From the NCBI GenBank assembly GCA_032207245.1, contig CM063502.1, forward strand, positions 111,687,199 to 111,751,198: a stretch of 64,000 nucleotides of DNA, read 5' to 3'. Origin of the DNA: Pardosa pseudoannulata (taxonomy: Eukaryota; Arthropoda; Arachnida; Araneae; Lycosidae). Positions 37,975 to 52,394 of this stretch are shown in pieces; the first letter of the stretch is position 1, and each line of letters begins with the position of its first letter. The notes under the pieces were generated by a model. It saw nothing but the letters and a program-made list of their open reading frames with translations. It had not been told where the DNA came from and made no database searches. The position numbers and the translations under genes were made by a program.

Positions 37975-38220
37975 AAGACACTCGCAGCATGGAAATTTAT
38001 GGCATGCAACCAAAAAATGAGAATACTAAAGAGTTGAAATAAGAATATATCTCAAATGATATTAAAAGAGATGCACCAAGCACTTTTTAAGCATTCACAC
38101 ATTTAGCTTTCACACATTAAAACGAATATACAAATTTAGTTAAATCTATGCAATGCAAACTTTTTAACCTGTTTCATTTGAGGATATTGCACAAATATCA
38201 CAAGGAAAATATAAGAATAA

Positions 38221-38538
38221 CTTTTTGATGAAAGTTTCAAATCTCCACTTGAAAATATATCACCGACATTTAAAACCAGGTCTTCCAATAAAGACCTTGT
38301 CATCACACAAAAAGAAATCAATGAATCGGATTGCAACAAAGTGTCAACAATTGGGCGAATGCTTTGCCCAGCATCCGGTACCTCTAAATCACACAGACAA
38401 CCAAAAGGAAACAATCTACAGAAAATTAGGAAAACACGCTCACTAAAAACACAAACAAACAAACAAAAAAAAACAACGAACAACTTCGCTAGTCTTCCGG
38501 TACGGGAAAAGTATCGAAACAAAAACTCTAAACGATAG
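38221..38538 (+). CDS. Weak exon candidate, unknown product
   Basis: An open + frame of 105 codons follows an in-frame TAA at 38218-38220 and ends at TAG (38536-38538). The translation is Ser/Lys/Asn-rich with balanced composition (SPLENISPTFKTRSSNKD, then GRMLCPASGTSKSHRQPK) before turning into a Lys/Gln/Thr low-complexity tail. Local sequence is less AT-rich than its flanks. There is no good acceptor pyrimidine tract, no recognised domain, and the opposite strand is also open for 145 codons. It may be chance. Confidence 0.22.
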   Translation, partial: LFDESFKSPLENISPTFKTRSSNKDLVITQKEINESDCNKVSTIGRMLCPASGTSKSHRQPKGNNLQKIRKTRSLKTQTNKQKKTTNNFASLPVREKYRNKNSKR

Positions 38539-41500
38539 AATAGAAAACGCTGCATAGCTAGTAGGGAGAACAATTATTCTGTTGTAATGGGTAAAATTAA
38601 ACATTTTGTTGAAAAATTAGGGGGCAAAAAAGTGCTTTGCAAGTAAGAAAAGCACCTGAAAAGTTTTAAAATAAAGAACAAAGAACGATTTTCCTTCAGA
38701 TCATGCATAACGATATTAAAGTAAGGAAAATAACAATGAAGACATTATCTTTCCTTTAAAATTATGATGCACATCATAAAGTACGTAAGGTCATTTTTTA
38801 CCATTTTTCTTCCAGAGAATTAATTATTACTTTTACACATGCTTCAAAATATTAAAATTACATTGTTTAGATTTATTATAATTTATCTTCATTAAAATGG
38901 AGAAACTTGTTTATCGAATTTCCAAGAAGTAATTGTAAATTGACAAGGAAGACATCTCAGCGGAATTTTAGTATACGAGAATGATTGTTATGTAAAACAG
39001 CTGGCGTCACCTGGGATTTCAAGAAAGGTGTGATCAAGTTCAGCATAAAATAGGAATTAATCACTTAAATAACGGAATAATCTTATAAGGCTGAAATTTC
39101 CGAATACTCAATTTTCACCTTTGAGAGAATCAGAAAATGTTGGATGAAAACCCTTGTATAAAACCTTAATATAAGAGTATTTGGAGATTTCTGTAATATA
39201 TGATAGGAAGATCATATTCTTCTCCTTTAATGAAATTCAGTCTGTTGTGTTATGCAAATGTAATCATAGCTTGAGTATCAAATGGTATATCAAAAGGCGT
39301 ATTTCAATCAAAAGTGTTAAATTGTCTTTGCATAGCATTTAATGCTGCTGTACAATTTTAAAAGAGGCATATAAATTTTAAACGTGGGTAATTCTGAAAT
39401 AACTTCGATCAACTGCAGTGATAAATATCTATGAGACAAAATATAGTACTTTAAACTACTGCTAATAAAAGAATGCTATTCATACTTTTCACTCTGCTAT
39501 TTACTGCAAAACATTCAATGATAGTCCCAACAAATGAAATTGATGGAAAAACCATTGTCACTTCTGAAAAATAAAGATAGTAACACAATTTGTAACTACG
39601 ATTTATACCAGCTCATATGAGAAAATATGCAGGTTTTATTATTTGTACGTAACGTGTCTTCTAACTAGGGGTACTTTCGTATGGGTATTTAGTGATTTTT
39701 TTAATTAAACAGTAGTATTACAGTTGTAAATAATCCAAAAATACAACCCTATTATGTCAATTTTTGACTAACATTATTATAAACTAAAGAACACCAAAAT
39801 GAGACACCGCTGGCATCAGGAGCTCCTATTTGTAGAATCAGTTTCTACTATGAATAAGGATGTCTGCAAAGCAATGTATAATGTTAAGCCAGAGTATCTG
39901 GTTTGTTCACTCTTTGGGTAGCAAAATGTTGACTGCAACGTTGGAATGAATTTGAAATTACTAGCATTGTGATTGTATAGAAAATTGAATAGTTTTCTTT
40001 TTCCTAACCAATATTTTCTAAAATTATTTAAAATTTGTTTTTTTTTAAATTAAAGCTAAGAATCTAAAACTTTCCAACAAAGTATTATACTGTACACGTG
40101 TTTCAATTTTGATTTGAACGCAATAATTCGTCGAAACGCAATAATTCGATTCGGATTTAGAATATATATTGTTTCTGATCAGTGACTGCTTTAGTTTACT
40201 CCCAAACAATTTTTTAAAATATTTTTTGTTAAAAGGACTCATTATTAAATAAATTACAAACAGTTGCAGTATCACTCATGCACAACATAGCGAGAAAAAA
40301 AAGTAGAAAGTAGCCAATAAGTTTTAATGAGCAATAAATATTATTTTTTGAAAAAGAACACTTATAAGTTCACAAATTACATTGCTTAAAAGGCTATTTA
40401 TTACCAAAGCTAATAATGGTTTTTTTTGCGATAGCTTCTACGCCTCCGGACGAAAATGATTGACTTAGTTTTTCAGCTCTTGTTGAAAAGAACCCTGCCT
40501 GCAGACGGAATATTTAATCTTTCTAGCATGCTATAAGCGCAGCCAACCATTCTGCAGAAAATTATCATACCGCAGTGGAGATTGATGAATAGCAGAGCTC
40601 CTCTGCAGTATGAGCACTATTTTTTTCTCTTAAAGAATTTGAACAGCGTTGAAAAGTTACACGTGAGATGAAATATCGCCCCCCTAGTTTTCACACGGAG
40701 AAATATATTTTCAGTCAGATACGGTTTTTTTTTACTTTTTTACTTCCAGATAGGGAAGGAGTAGAACGGATTGAAGTTTAATGCCAGTCAGGGATCTACG
40801 TTAATGTATAAGAGGAGTTAAGCTCTCAGAATGACATCAAAAATAAGAAGTTGCACGAGCTTGCTTAAAAAAAGTAATGGAGTGGTTTGTGTGAATAATG
40901 AAGTAAGAATAGAAGCAACGTAGAGAAAGAAGGAAAAACGGAAGTCTGTAAAACTGTGCTACTGAAGAGAAAAATTATAAAATTGGTCAGGAAATTTTGT
41001 ACATAAGTTAAATAAACGATTGACGAAAAGTTATTGTATTTGTTATCCATGTTTGCTTTCACAGCGGTAATAGAAAACTGGAATTTCACTATTTTTCTGA
41101 TAGTCACGTATTTACTTTTAAAATACTAAAAATGAATAATCGTATTTTGTAAAGTAGGCAAGGCATTTTGTTTTACCATCAAGTAATTACAAATATTACA
41201 CTAAACTTTCATGTATTGTAAATAACTAAATATGATATTAATTTTAGAAGCAAATGAAATGTAAATTAAATGTTAATTTGTTACTTTCTAAACGTACTTT
41301 CATTAGTGTGCAAATCCTAAATTAGCCTTGTGCACTAATAAAAAGACATGGTAAAAAGTAATTTCATTTTTATCGTTGAGTATGTGACGATATTTTTAAA
41401 ACTATTACAAGTAATTAAATGTAAAAATATAAAAGACTGGAAACAATAAATTCGTTTTTGACAATTTAATGAAAATAATAAGTGAAAACACAGTTTAAAG

Positions 41501-42996
41501 TATTATTGTTTTTAACACATGGTATGTGTCCCACATACTAGTACGTTTTCTGACGATTGATACTTGAGCACCAGTCACGTACTAGTACGAGTTAGTGTAA
41601 CAACATGGTTTGTTTGTGGGTACAAAAATAACGGTATATACAGGAATGCGAAGACAAATGTTCTTGTCTACTACATAGATTATGAAATGTAAAAATGTTT
41701 ATATAACATAATTCGAAAAAATTAAAACTATATACTACTATTTCTATTTGATTTTTCATATTTACGATACTATTATAAATTTATTCACTACAAAATTTAT
41801 TTTGTGTTTGGAAACATTTTATGGTTGTTATTTATATAGCTATACTTATATATTTGTTTATATATTTCAATATAAAATACAAAAAGTTATTCGATCTATT
41901 AAGATTTAGCTTAATAACTAAATTTACGTGCAAAACTTCCGCTTCAGGTACAATTCCGCTGAGAAATGTATCCGCAGACAATGTGTTAAAAAAAGTATGT
42001 AAGTTTTAAATGAAATAACTTTAGAATGTATGAGATGAAAGAAAATATAAATGAACAAGATTTTTTAAATGACTTTACTACATCTTCTGTTGAAGATTAT
42101 TCTTTTAAACTAAAAATTAAAGAAGGTACTATAAAAAGTAAAAATAGACAATACTCATTTAAGACTTCGAAGAAAACCTCAAAGCGCCACACTATCATTA
42201 ATCTTCTGTTTATACAAAAGGAGGAAATTTATCAGGAACACTTGAATACTTTGACAACTATAAAGTAATTTAAACGCAACTTTTTCTACTTCTTTTACAA
42301 TTTTTCGTTATGCTAAGATGATTTTTTTATGATTTATTTCCCGTTACTTTTAGACAAAACTGAAGAAAATCATAAGAGCACAGTTTGTAAAAAAAAATTT
42401 CAAAATTAATGTTTGCTATATTTCTTAATAACGGGAAACTGAATTGGAATTAAAAAAAGTACTTTATAGGATTATGATATTTCTTTAATACTTAACACTG
42501 TATATCACACATAACGTTTTGTTTTGTCACTAAAACTTTTATTCTGGAATTTAAAAAAACTTTAGCACATTTTTTGGCAATATAATGAGTTTGGTAAAAG
42601 TAAAAATTTAAATAAAAAATGTAATAGATCGAAATATTTTTTTTAAATCTATATTTTAAGTGTATAATTTTCGATATTTCGATTATCTAGAAATTATGTT
42701 ATGTTCGTATTAAATTAAAACAAATTATGTTTCATTAAAATTTTATTTATGCAATAAAACTGTTTGTAATTGTCATTAGCAACATTTATAAATTTTTTAT
42801 AGAAACTGTGTCTGTATATAGGATATTGTGTAGTTCAAGATTTCGTCGACAAACATTTACATAATTTTTAAAAGCATTATTTGTTAATAATTATGAAGCA
42901 AATCCAACAGAAAAGTTTTGTTTGGGTTTTATAGAACGTTTAATATCTAGTAAAAAACATATTTAACGAAGACAGCCAATTTCTAAATAAAATTAA
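38539..42996. other. AT-rich stretch, no gene recognised
   Basis: Around 40430-40810 the sequence is less AT-rich without an identifiable frame. Near 41545-41590, ACTAGTACG occurs twice, close to a CACATGGTATGTGT palindrome at ~41517. A hydrophilic 80-codon + frame lies at 42026-42268, unrecognised. None of these is enough for a gene call. Confidence 0.4.
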
Positions 42997-43005
42997 TTTA
43001 CTAAT

Positions 43006-43195
43006 TGTTTGGTTTCGTTTTCTTTTGGAGCGCTACGGTCTACTTTTTGCAACACGAGGGTTATTAATGAGACCGGGACCTACTGCTTAAAGCCGATTCC
43101 GAATGGCTACGAACATCCCTGCCATAGTGGGATTCGAACCCATGGACTCCGGTTCCGAAGGCCAGCACCCTAACCATTAGGCCATCGTTCGGCCG
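43006..43195 (-). mobile_element. tRNA-derived SINE (family 1, copy 9, best preserved)
   Basis: A near-consensus reverse-strand copy. The reverse complement begins GGCCGAACGATGGCCTAATG, has the B box GGTTCGAATCCC, a body with CGTAGCCATTCGGAATCGGC, and GACCGTAGCGCTCC before the tail. A perfect 9-bp target duplication, TTTACTAAT, is at 42997-43005 and 43196-43204. The A box-like TGGCCTAATGG and B box could still direct pol III. Confidence 0.95.
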
Positions 43196-43666
43196 TTTAC
43201 TAATAGATAGGTGTTAAAAGAACAGTGTTCGCTTATGGTTGCTTCACTTCACATTCGGAAGTTTAAATTTTGTATAAGCATAAATTTCATATTCTAAATT
43301 CAAAGAAGACTATTAAAAAAATTAAGTATTTAATAAACTATAAAAAAATTTGAATACATTAAGAAAATTATTATTATTTTAAAATTTCTTTTAATCTTAT
43401 TGTATATAAATATGAAAAGGGAAACAAAAAACTACATTCTTAAGAGATTGCGAAGCTAGTCACACGAAAGAAATATCTATAGGTTAGGTCCTTATTTTGT
43501 TATCAGTAAATATTTCTATTAAAAGGTTTCTATTAAAAGGAAAACATAAATATTATACTTTCAAGAAATTTAATACTTTAAAAACGTAATGAAACTTAAT
43601 ACTTTTAAAGTATTTTTTAAGATGTATGAATTATAGTCCATCTTTTTATATTTTGAAACTTATTTC

Positions 43667-46072
43667 CTAATTTCTTATTTATAGAAGATTATATTCATCA
43701 GAACTGTTTAATGAAAAGCTTTCCGTACTTTAAAAAATGTACAAGCTAAATAATATAGCTATAGATTACTATCATCTTCACAGTTAGTAAATGAAGTTCT
43801 ATATAGAAATAATACCAGAATAAATAAGAAGAGTTTTGCATTTTGATTGCTTAGATTACTGCATGTGGTATTTATAAAAAAAGTACTCTAGAGGAGAATT
43901 TATTTTCTAATTTAGCCCCATCTAGAAACGAGTGAAATAAAATTAAATGCAAAAGGATGTTTGTATATTAATGCTGAGAAATTTCTTAAAAAGAATCACG
44001 AGATGTTAAACACCTTTTTTAAAGCTACTTAATTGTTTAAAGGATTTTCATATTTCACTCAACAGTTCGTTAAATTGTTGTATGGAAATTTCAACTACTG
44101 TTAAAGACCAGTCATTTAGAAGAAATTGACATAATTTTATTCAGTTTATCCTATTTTATTTTAGTCAATTTTATTGTTACGAGATGTAACTTATGTTTAA
44201 ACTGAGTTTTTATTAAATGTTTAAAGGTTATTTGCTAATTTCTTATTTACAAAAGATTATATTCATCAGAACTGTTTAACGAAAAGCTTTTCGTACTTAG
44301 AAAAATGTACAAACTAACTAATATAGCTATAGATTACTATCATTTTCATAGTTAGTAAATCCAGATATTAAATTCGTATTTTAATCTGCTAAATATAATT
44401 TGCAGTTCTATATATAAATAATACTAGAATAGGTAGGAAGAGTTTTGCATTTTGATTGCTTAGATTATTGCAGGTGATTATTTATAAAAAAAGTAAATGT
44501 AAATTTACTCTAGAGGAGAATTTATTTTCTAACTTAGCATCATCTAGAAAAGATTAAAATTTAATTAAATGCAAAAAGGTGTTTTTATATTAATGCCGAG
44601 GAGTTTCTTAAAAACAATCACGAGATGTTAAACACTTTTTTTAAAGCTATTGAATTGTTTAAATGATTTTCATATTTTACTCAACAGTTCGTTAAACTGT
44701 TGTATGGAAATCCAACTACTGTTAAAGATTAGTCATTTAGAAGCTATTGACATAATTTTATTCAGTTTATCCTATTTTATTTTAGTCAATTTTATTATTA
44801 CGAAATGTAACTTATGGTTAAACTGATTTTTTATTAAATGTTTAAAGTTTATTTGCTAATTTCTTATTTACAAAAGATTATATTCATCAGAACTGTTTAA
44901 CGAAAAGCTTTCCGTACTTAAAAGAATATACAAACTAATTAAGATAGCAATAGATTACTATCCTCTTCATAGTTAGTAAATTCTGATATTAAATTCGTAT
45001 TTTAAACTGTCAAATATCATTTGCAGTTCTATATAGAAATAATACTAGATTAAGTGCAAAGAGTTTTGCATTCTGATTACTTAGATTATTGCAGGTGGTA
45101 ATTATATAAAAGTAAATGTAAATTTACTCTAGAGGAGAATTTATTTTCTAATTTAGCATCATCTAGAAAAGATTAAAATTTAATTAAATGCAAAAAGGTG
45201 TTTTTATATTAATGCCGAGGAGTTTCTTAAAAACAATCACGAGATGTTAAACACTTTTTTTAAAGCTATTGAATTGTTTAAAGGATTTTCATACTCTACT
45301 CAACAGTTCGTTAAACTGTTGTATGGAAATTTCAACTACTGTTAAAGACCAGTCATTTAGAAGTATTGACATCATTTTATTCAGTTTATCCTATTTTATT
45401 TTAGTCAATTTTATTGTAACGTATGTTTAAACTGAGTTTTTATTAAATATTTAAAGGTTATTTGCTAATTTCTTATTTATAAAAGATTATATTCATCAGA
45501 ACTGTTTAACGAAAAGCTTTCCATACTTAAAAGAATATACAAACTAATTAAGATAGCTATAGATTACTATCCTCTTCATAGTTAGTAAATTCAGATATTA
45601 AATTCGTATTTTAAACTATCAAATATAATATGCAGTTCTATATAGAAATAATACTAGAATAAGTATGAAGATATTTGCATTCTGATTGCTTAGATTATTG
45701 CAGGTGGTATTTATAAAAAGTAAATGTAAATTTACTCTAGACGAGAATTTATTTTCTAAATTAGCATCATCTATAAACGAAAGAAATGAAATTAAATGCA
45801 AAGGGATGTTCTTATATGAATGCCGAGATCTTAAAAACAATCAAGAGATGTTAAACACTTTTTAAAGCTACTTAACTGTTTAAAGGATTTTCATACTTTA
45901 CTCAACAGTTCGTTATACTGTTGTATGGAAACTCAACTACTGTTAAAGACCAGTCATTTAGAAGCTATTGACATAATTTTATTCAGTGTATCCTATTTTA
46001 TTTTAGTCAATTGTATTGTTACACGATGTACCGAATGCTTAAACTGAGTTTTTATTAAATGTTTAAAGGTTA
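43667..46072. repeat. Tandem array, ~0.6-kb unit x4
   Basis: Units start with CTAATTTCTTATTTA at about 43667, 44235, 44856 and 45465 (periods ~568-621). Each contains CATCAGAACTGTTTAA, ACTCTAGA(G/C)GAGAATTTATT, CAACAGTTCGTTA and AGACCAGTCATTTAGAAG blocks. Units 2 and 3 share most variants; unit 1 lacks a ~40-bp piece near its middle. No coding or transposon hallmarks. Confidence 0.95.
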
Positions 46073-47261
46073 CTTTAACATGAATTCATTTGCTTCCATA
46101 AAAACATTTTCAACAACCAAACGCAAAACCAAGAAGAAAAAAGAATGACGTAGCAACAATAACAAACATGCTGAAAAGATACAACAAACAATTATATTTA
46201 CTCTAAAAAGAAATTTAGTAAATATAATAATTCTTTAAAAGAACAATTACTCAAAAAACCCAGTTTTCATTAAGACAGAAAAGTGCTCTTAAATGTATTT
46301 CTACTTTTTTTTTAATGGATGGGAAATTCAGTCATTTATAAATAAAAATCGAATAAACTCTCATCAACGCTAAATTCTAGCCAGAGAGAAAAAATAAGTA
46401 ACTAATTACTTTTAAATTTTTACTAATGATAATTAACATTAAATCCGTTTGAAGGCATTGATTTTGATTATTTTGGAAGTGGCTTTTCAAACAAAGTATT
46501 AGTTGCTTCGCTTTTACAAATCACACAAACACATTTATTTAATAAAGCAATTAACAGAACTTCCGTATAAAATAAGTATCACATTATTCAACGTAAACAA
46601 AATTAAAATCCCCCAAAAAAGGTTTTTCTTTAGAGGGGAAAAACAGATGGCCTCAGGTGAAAAAAATAAGAGCTCTAAAAATTTGAAAGACCATTCATTT
46701 TTTTTAATGGGGATGTATAAATCACGCTGTTTTGAATTCTCTAAGTAATTAAGCTTTAAATGAAACATTTGTTTTATTCTGTGCTCTAAAATATGAGTTT
46801 AAATATTATCAGTTTATATAGCGAGGAATTACGTAAATAAGTTTTCAACATAGTCATAAATGGAATTTTTTTTAAAGTTACATAAACATGAAAAAATCAT
46901 AATTTATGAAACACATTTAATATTTAAGTGCATATATGCATGTATAAATATGCATTTAATTCATCTAAAGGAATTAAAGCCATGAAAATGCTTATGCATG
47001 TTTATTATACTGAAAATAAATCCAAAGTATTTCCACAAAAAAAAGCTGAGAATTGCAGTAAGTTTTATTAATACAGAAACTGGTAAATCCTGAACAATTC
47101 ATTGAAAAATGCTCGGAAAACTTTGTACCTTACATATCTCTCAGAAGAGTAGAGAATTAGAAAGCATATAATCATGATAATTTTAACAGTCCTAATTTAT
47201 CAACAAAATTAATATCAAATTATAATAAATCAAATTATAATAAATTATAATATTATATATA
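46073..47261. other. AT-rich stretch, no feature seen
   Basis: Overlapping short frames on both strands at 46503-46768 have no motif. Nothing else. Confidence 0.5.
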
Positions 47262-47590
47262 AATTTTTAAAGTCATATCTAGTTTTTGCGATTTAGAATA
47301 GCATGTTGAAATGCACCAAAGCTTTGAAGGACAAGGATATCACAAATAATGTAGGAAAAATTTCATATTAAAATGTCATCTTTTTTAAAATGTTAAAAAA
47401 TCCGTCAGAAACAAGACTTTTTAACATCAAATTAAATTTTTATATATAAGTTTTTAAAGTCATATTTAGCTTTTGCGATTTAGAATAGCATGTTGAACTG
47501 TACTAAAGCTTTGAAGGACGAGGATATCACAAATACTGTAAGAAAAATTACATATTAAAATGTTATCTTTTTTTAAAATGTTAAAAAAAT
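47262..47590. repeat. Tandem duplication, 188-bp unit (second copy partial)
   Basis: TTTTTAAAGTCATAT..TTTTGCGATTTAGAATAGC recurs 188 bp downstream, continuing through AAGCTTTGAAGGAC(A/G)AGGATATCAC. The second copy is followed by a T/C-rich run (47590-47655) with two copies of CATTTTTTCTTGTCTTT. Confidence 0.93.
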
Positions 47591-47659
47591 CCTTTTTTAC
47601 ATTTTTTCTTGTCTTTTTGTCATTTTTTCTTGTCTTTCTTAACTTTTTTTTTTCTTGTA

Positions 47660-49539
<1,880 letters not shown>

Positions 49540-49830
49540 TATTGGCATGTACTATAATTAATGTTTAGTTGCTTGTCGTATAGTTAATGTATAGTTACAT
49601 GTAGTATAATTAATGTATAGTTGCATGTCGTATAGGTAATGTATAGTTACATGTAATATAGTTAAAATATACATGTTAATATAATAACATGTACTATGTT
49701 GTAATATGTATAAGTATGTAGTATGCATATTGACATGTAGTATAGTCAATGTATAGTTACATGTAGTATAGTTAATGTATAGTTACATGTAGTATAGTTA
49801 ATGTATAGTTACATGTTAGTATAATAGTAT
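49540..49830. repeat. Minisatellite, ~22-24 bp unit
   Basis: About ten imperfect copies of GTATAGTTAATGTATAGTTAC-type units, each built from two related half-units (TAGTTAATGTA, TAGTTACATGTA). The 63-codon minus frame across it is a repeat artefact. Confidence 0.93.
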
Positions 49831-50620
49831 GTATAATTACATAAAGAGCATTTTTAAAAAAATACTGTTTATTAATCTGATCGAAATCATCGATTTAAAA
49901 AAAAACTTTACAATTTGAGACTTAAAACTTTAAATTCAAGTACCTAGTATTTGTAGTACTAAGCATATAATTTGTTAGAAGGGAAATACCTGGTAAAAAA
50001 AAACCTAGCTCTATTAAAAGAAGAACAGGACTCACTACCATTATCTTATATGTAGGCAATCGCTTTTTGTCACATTATATGACACATTAAATTTATCAAT
50101 CAGTGTCTTAGCAGATAATCGCGAACACACTGTATTGCCTTTTTAGTAATAAAAGTGGAAAACTGATATGCTAAGGCAATGTAGCTAATATTTTTTTCCC
50201 TAATCTAAGGAACAATCTGCTGGATCGACCCTTAAGCAATCGAGATATCCGATTGCGATAGATGGATCACACCTGACGTTCTTTTCTGAGGCTTCCCGCT
50301 AATGATCACATTCTCTCTGAAAGATAAAAAACGACAAGGCTGACTCTCTATGTAGTGTTAATTGGTTTTGTCAACACAGCAGATGGGAAGAGATTGCATA
50401 CATGCAATATTAGAACGTAACGAGTAGCGTATTTTCCAATGCAAAATCACAGATTATGGATGACCATAGAATTAATAAAACTTTTCTCTATACATAGATT
50501 ATTTCATGAAGTTAAATAAATTCGTAAGAAATATAAATTTTAAAATCGCTTATACTATTAGTTTGGTTTTCTAATGTTTTAAAATTTTTAAAGATATCTG
50601 GAGAAAAGAGTATTACACAC
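49831..50620. other. Spacer, no feature seen
   Basis: 50.2-50.4 kb is slightly less AT-rich. No coding or repeat structure. Confidence 0.5.
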
Positions 50621-50631
50621 GTTATGCGTGA

Positions 50632-50809
50632 TTTGGTTTGGTTTAGAGTGCTACGGTGTACACTTTTGCAACACGAAGGCTAATGAAACCAGGACCTACA
50701 GCTTAAAACCGATTCCGAATGACAACGAACATCCATGCTACTGTGTCATTTGAGCCCACGAACTCCGGTACCGATAGCCAGCATCCTACCAATCGCCCAT
50801 CGTTTGGCG
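50632..50809 (-). mobile_element. tRNA-derived SINE (family 1, copy 10)
   Basis: Reverse-strand copy with tail TTTGGTTTGGTTTAGAG and head ATCGTTTGGCG. Its target duplication is GTTATGCGTGA (50621-50631) against GTTATACGTGA (50810-50820), 10 of 11 matching. The B box has decayed. Confidence 0.93.
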
Positions 50810-50820
50810 GTTATACGTGA

Positions 50821-51750
50821 GGAATTCAAAATGCAAAATTTTTAATAACTCTTCCACATGTATTTCTTACCAGGTTTTTAAATTGTACCCCAAACAAATA
50901 ACAAAGAACATATATATTTCATTTCTTGTGAACTCTATGATACTTTGTTTATGGCATGAAGAAATATTAGACGGAAAATTCAATATAGATTCACAATGGC
51001 TAGAAACATTCATACCAACATTGCGATTTGAATGTATATTCGGCACCAAAATGTACCGTGATAATTCCTTGGCTATTGCCTCTTAGCATACATAGATAAA
51101 TTAATCACCGCAAACAAATATAATCTGATGTGAACACCATATGACTCCTTTTTTACATACTATATTAATTTTAATTTTGATTGCAAGATGCATCACTAGA
51201 ATTATCATTTGAAAATTCTCTTAGATCTTCAAAGCTGAAGAAAGAAATATGTTTTTGTTAAATTTTATATTTGAAATTGGCAGTCATTTAAAATTATTTC
51301 AGTCGGAAATCTAAAAGAGGTAAAGAGTTACAACGCAAAATTCCAACAATACAACAGCAATCGCAGAGTGAAAGTCAATTAGAGTGATTTCCTCAAACAA
51401 CGTACTTACATTATATGCTTGGGATAACAAACCTATTGTTCTATAATTTTACTCATCAAGTTTCACACCCGTTTATTATTATTATCTACAATTAAAACAC
51501 ATTCAGATTCTTGCATGTTTGTTAGAAATCTACCTAAGGCTTCCTTAAAAATGAGGGCGAAATACAACCTCTAGGGAAATGCTGAACATACCTTTACATA
51601 ATTTAAATATAAAGCAAGGTACTAAAAATATTTTCCTCTTATTTCCTAATTCTAAATGGATAAAAATATAACAGTACTGAACTGTGAAACTATAATTTTT
51701 ATTGTGGTTTTATGATACACTTGATATTAAAGGATATTTTTTTTAAATAT
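50821..51750. other. Spacer with unrecognised short ORF
   Basis: An 89-codon + frame (50817-51086) begins in the SINE's target duplication and shows no domain. Nothing else. Confidence 0.35.
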
Positions 51751-52394
51751 AAGGGATATTTGGAAAGTAAGTTTCTTATATCACCAAAAGATGGCGCTGA
51801 AAAAGGCACCGAATGGGATAACAAAAACCCGAGTATATTAGTGGTGTGAATATCGTATGTGGCTGATGTATATTACCGATTGCTCATAATAACGATACTG
51901 TAGTGCACAAAGATGTCAGTACACGATTCTCCTGCCGCCGTCAGTTTTCGAACTCAGCACCGTTTGAAATACATGGTCAATAAATTTAACTGTATAGACC
52001 AGATGTGATGAATTCGTCTTTGATGTCGGGGTTTTTCTGAAGGTATGCAAATGGCTAGCCCTGAGGCAGCAATCTATCATCCATGACAACCTTTCACCTT
52101 ACAGTATAAATGTTGCTTTTAGTAACTTTCCCCTATTCTTGCACCCATATAAATTCCTAATTGGTCTCCTAGGACGACCTGCAGATAGTTATGGCAAGCT
52201 GGTCCTACTTTCAGATGGCAGACTTCTATGATACTGGAATGCAAAAACTTATCCCACGGCAGGGCACTTATAACATTTTCGATTAAGAAGAAGTTGAAGT
52301 AGTGCTGTATCCTTTGCAGTAAATATTTCCATGTGGCAATGTTTCATTTCTTATTACAATCCTTGGGGAAACTTAATTTCTGGTTTACCCTCGT
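51751..52394 (+). mobile_element. mariner transposon, internally deleted (~640 bp)
   Basis: After a TA (51750-51751), the left end AGGGATATTTGGAAAGTAAG is partly matched by the reverse complement of the right end, AGGGTAAACCAGAAATTAAG. Both continue GTTTC or a close variant. The interior codes fragments of mariner transposase on the + strand. Length is about half that of a complete mariner (~1.3 kb), so it is a deletion derivative. Exact right boundary uncertain by a few bases. Confidence 0.68.
51913..52276 (+). pseudogene. mariner transposase remnants (N- and C-terminal)
   Basis: Near 51913 the frame reads MSVHDSPAAVSFRTQHRLK, comparable to the S-F-R-x-Q-H-R-x-x-x-K-F start of some mariner transposases. 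Near 52190-52265 another piece reads ADFYDTGMQKLIPR, the F-Y-x-x-G-M-x-K-L-x-x-R block close to the C-terminus. The DD34D catalytic core is gone and several stops intervene. Family call rests mainly on the C-terminal block. Confidence 0.65.

Noticed and set aside
38136..38573. 145-codon minus-strand ORF as a gene
   Set aside because: Its N-terminal half is F/L/C low-complexity from reading an A-rich strand backwards, with no motif; the plus frame is the slightly better candidate and is itself weak.
42026..42268. 80-codon hydrophilic + ORF
   Set aside because: Composition is plausible but there is no motif, no support from splice signals, and no transposon ends that clearly pair around it.
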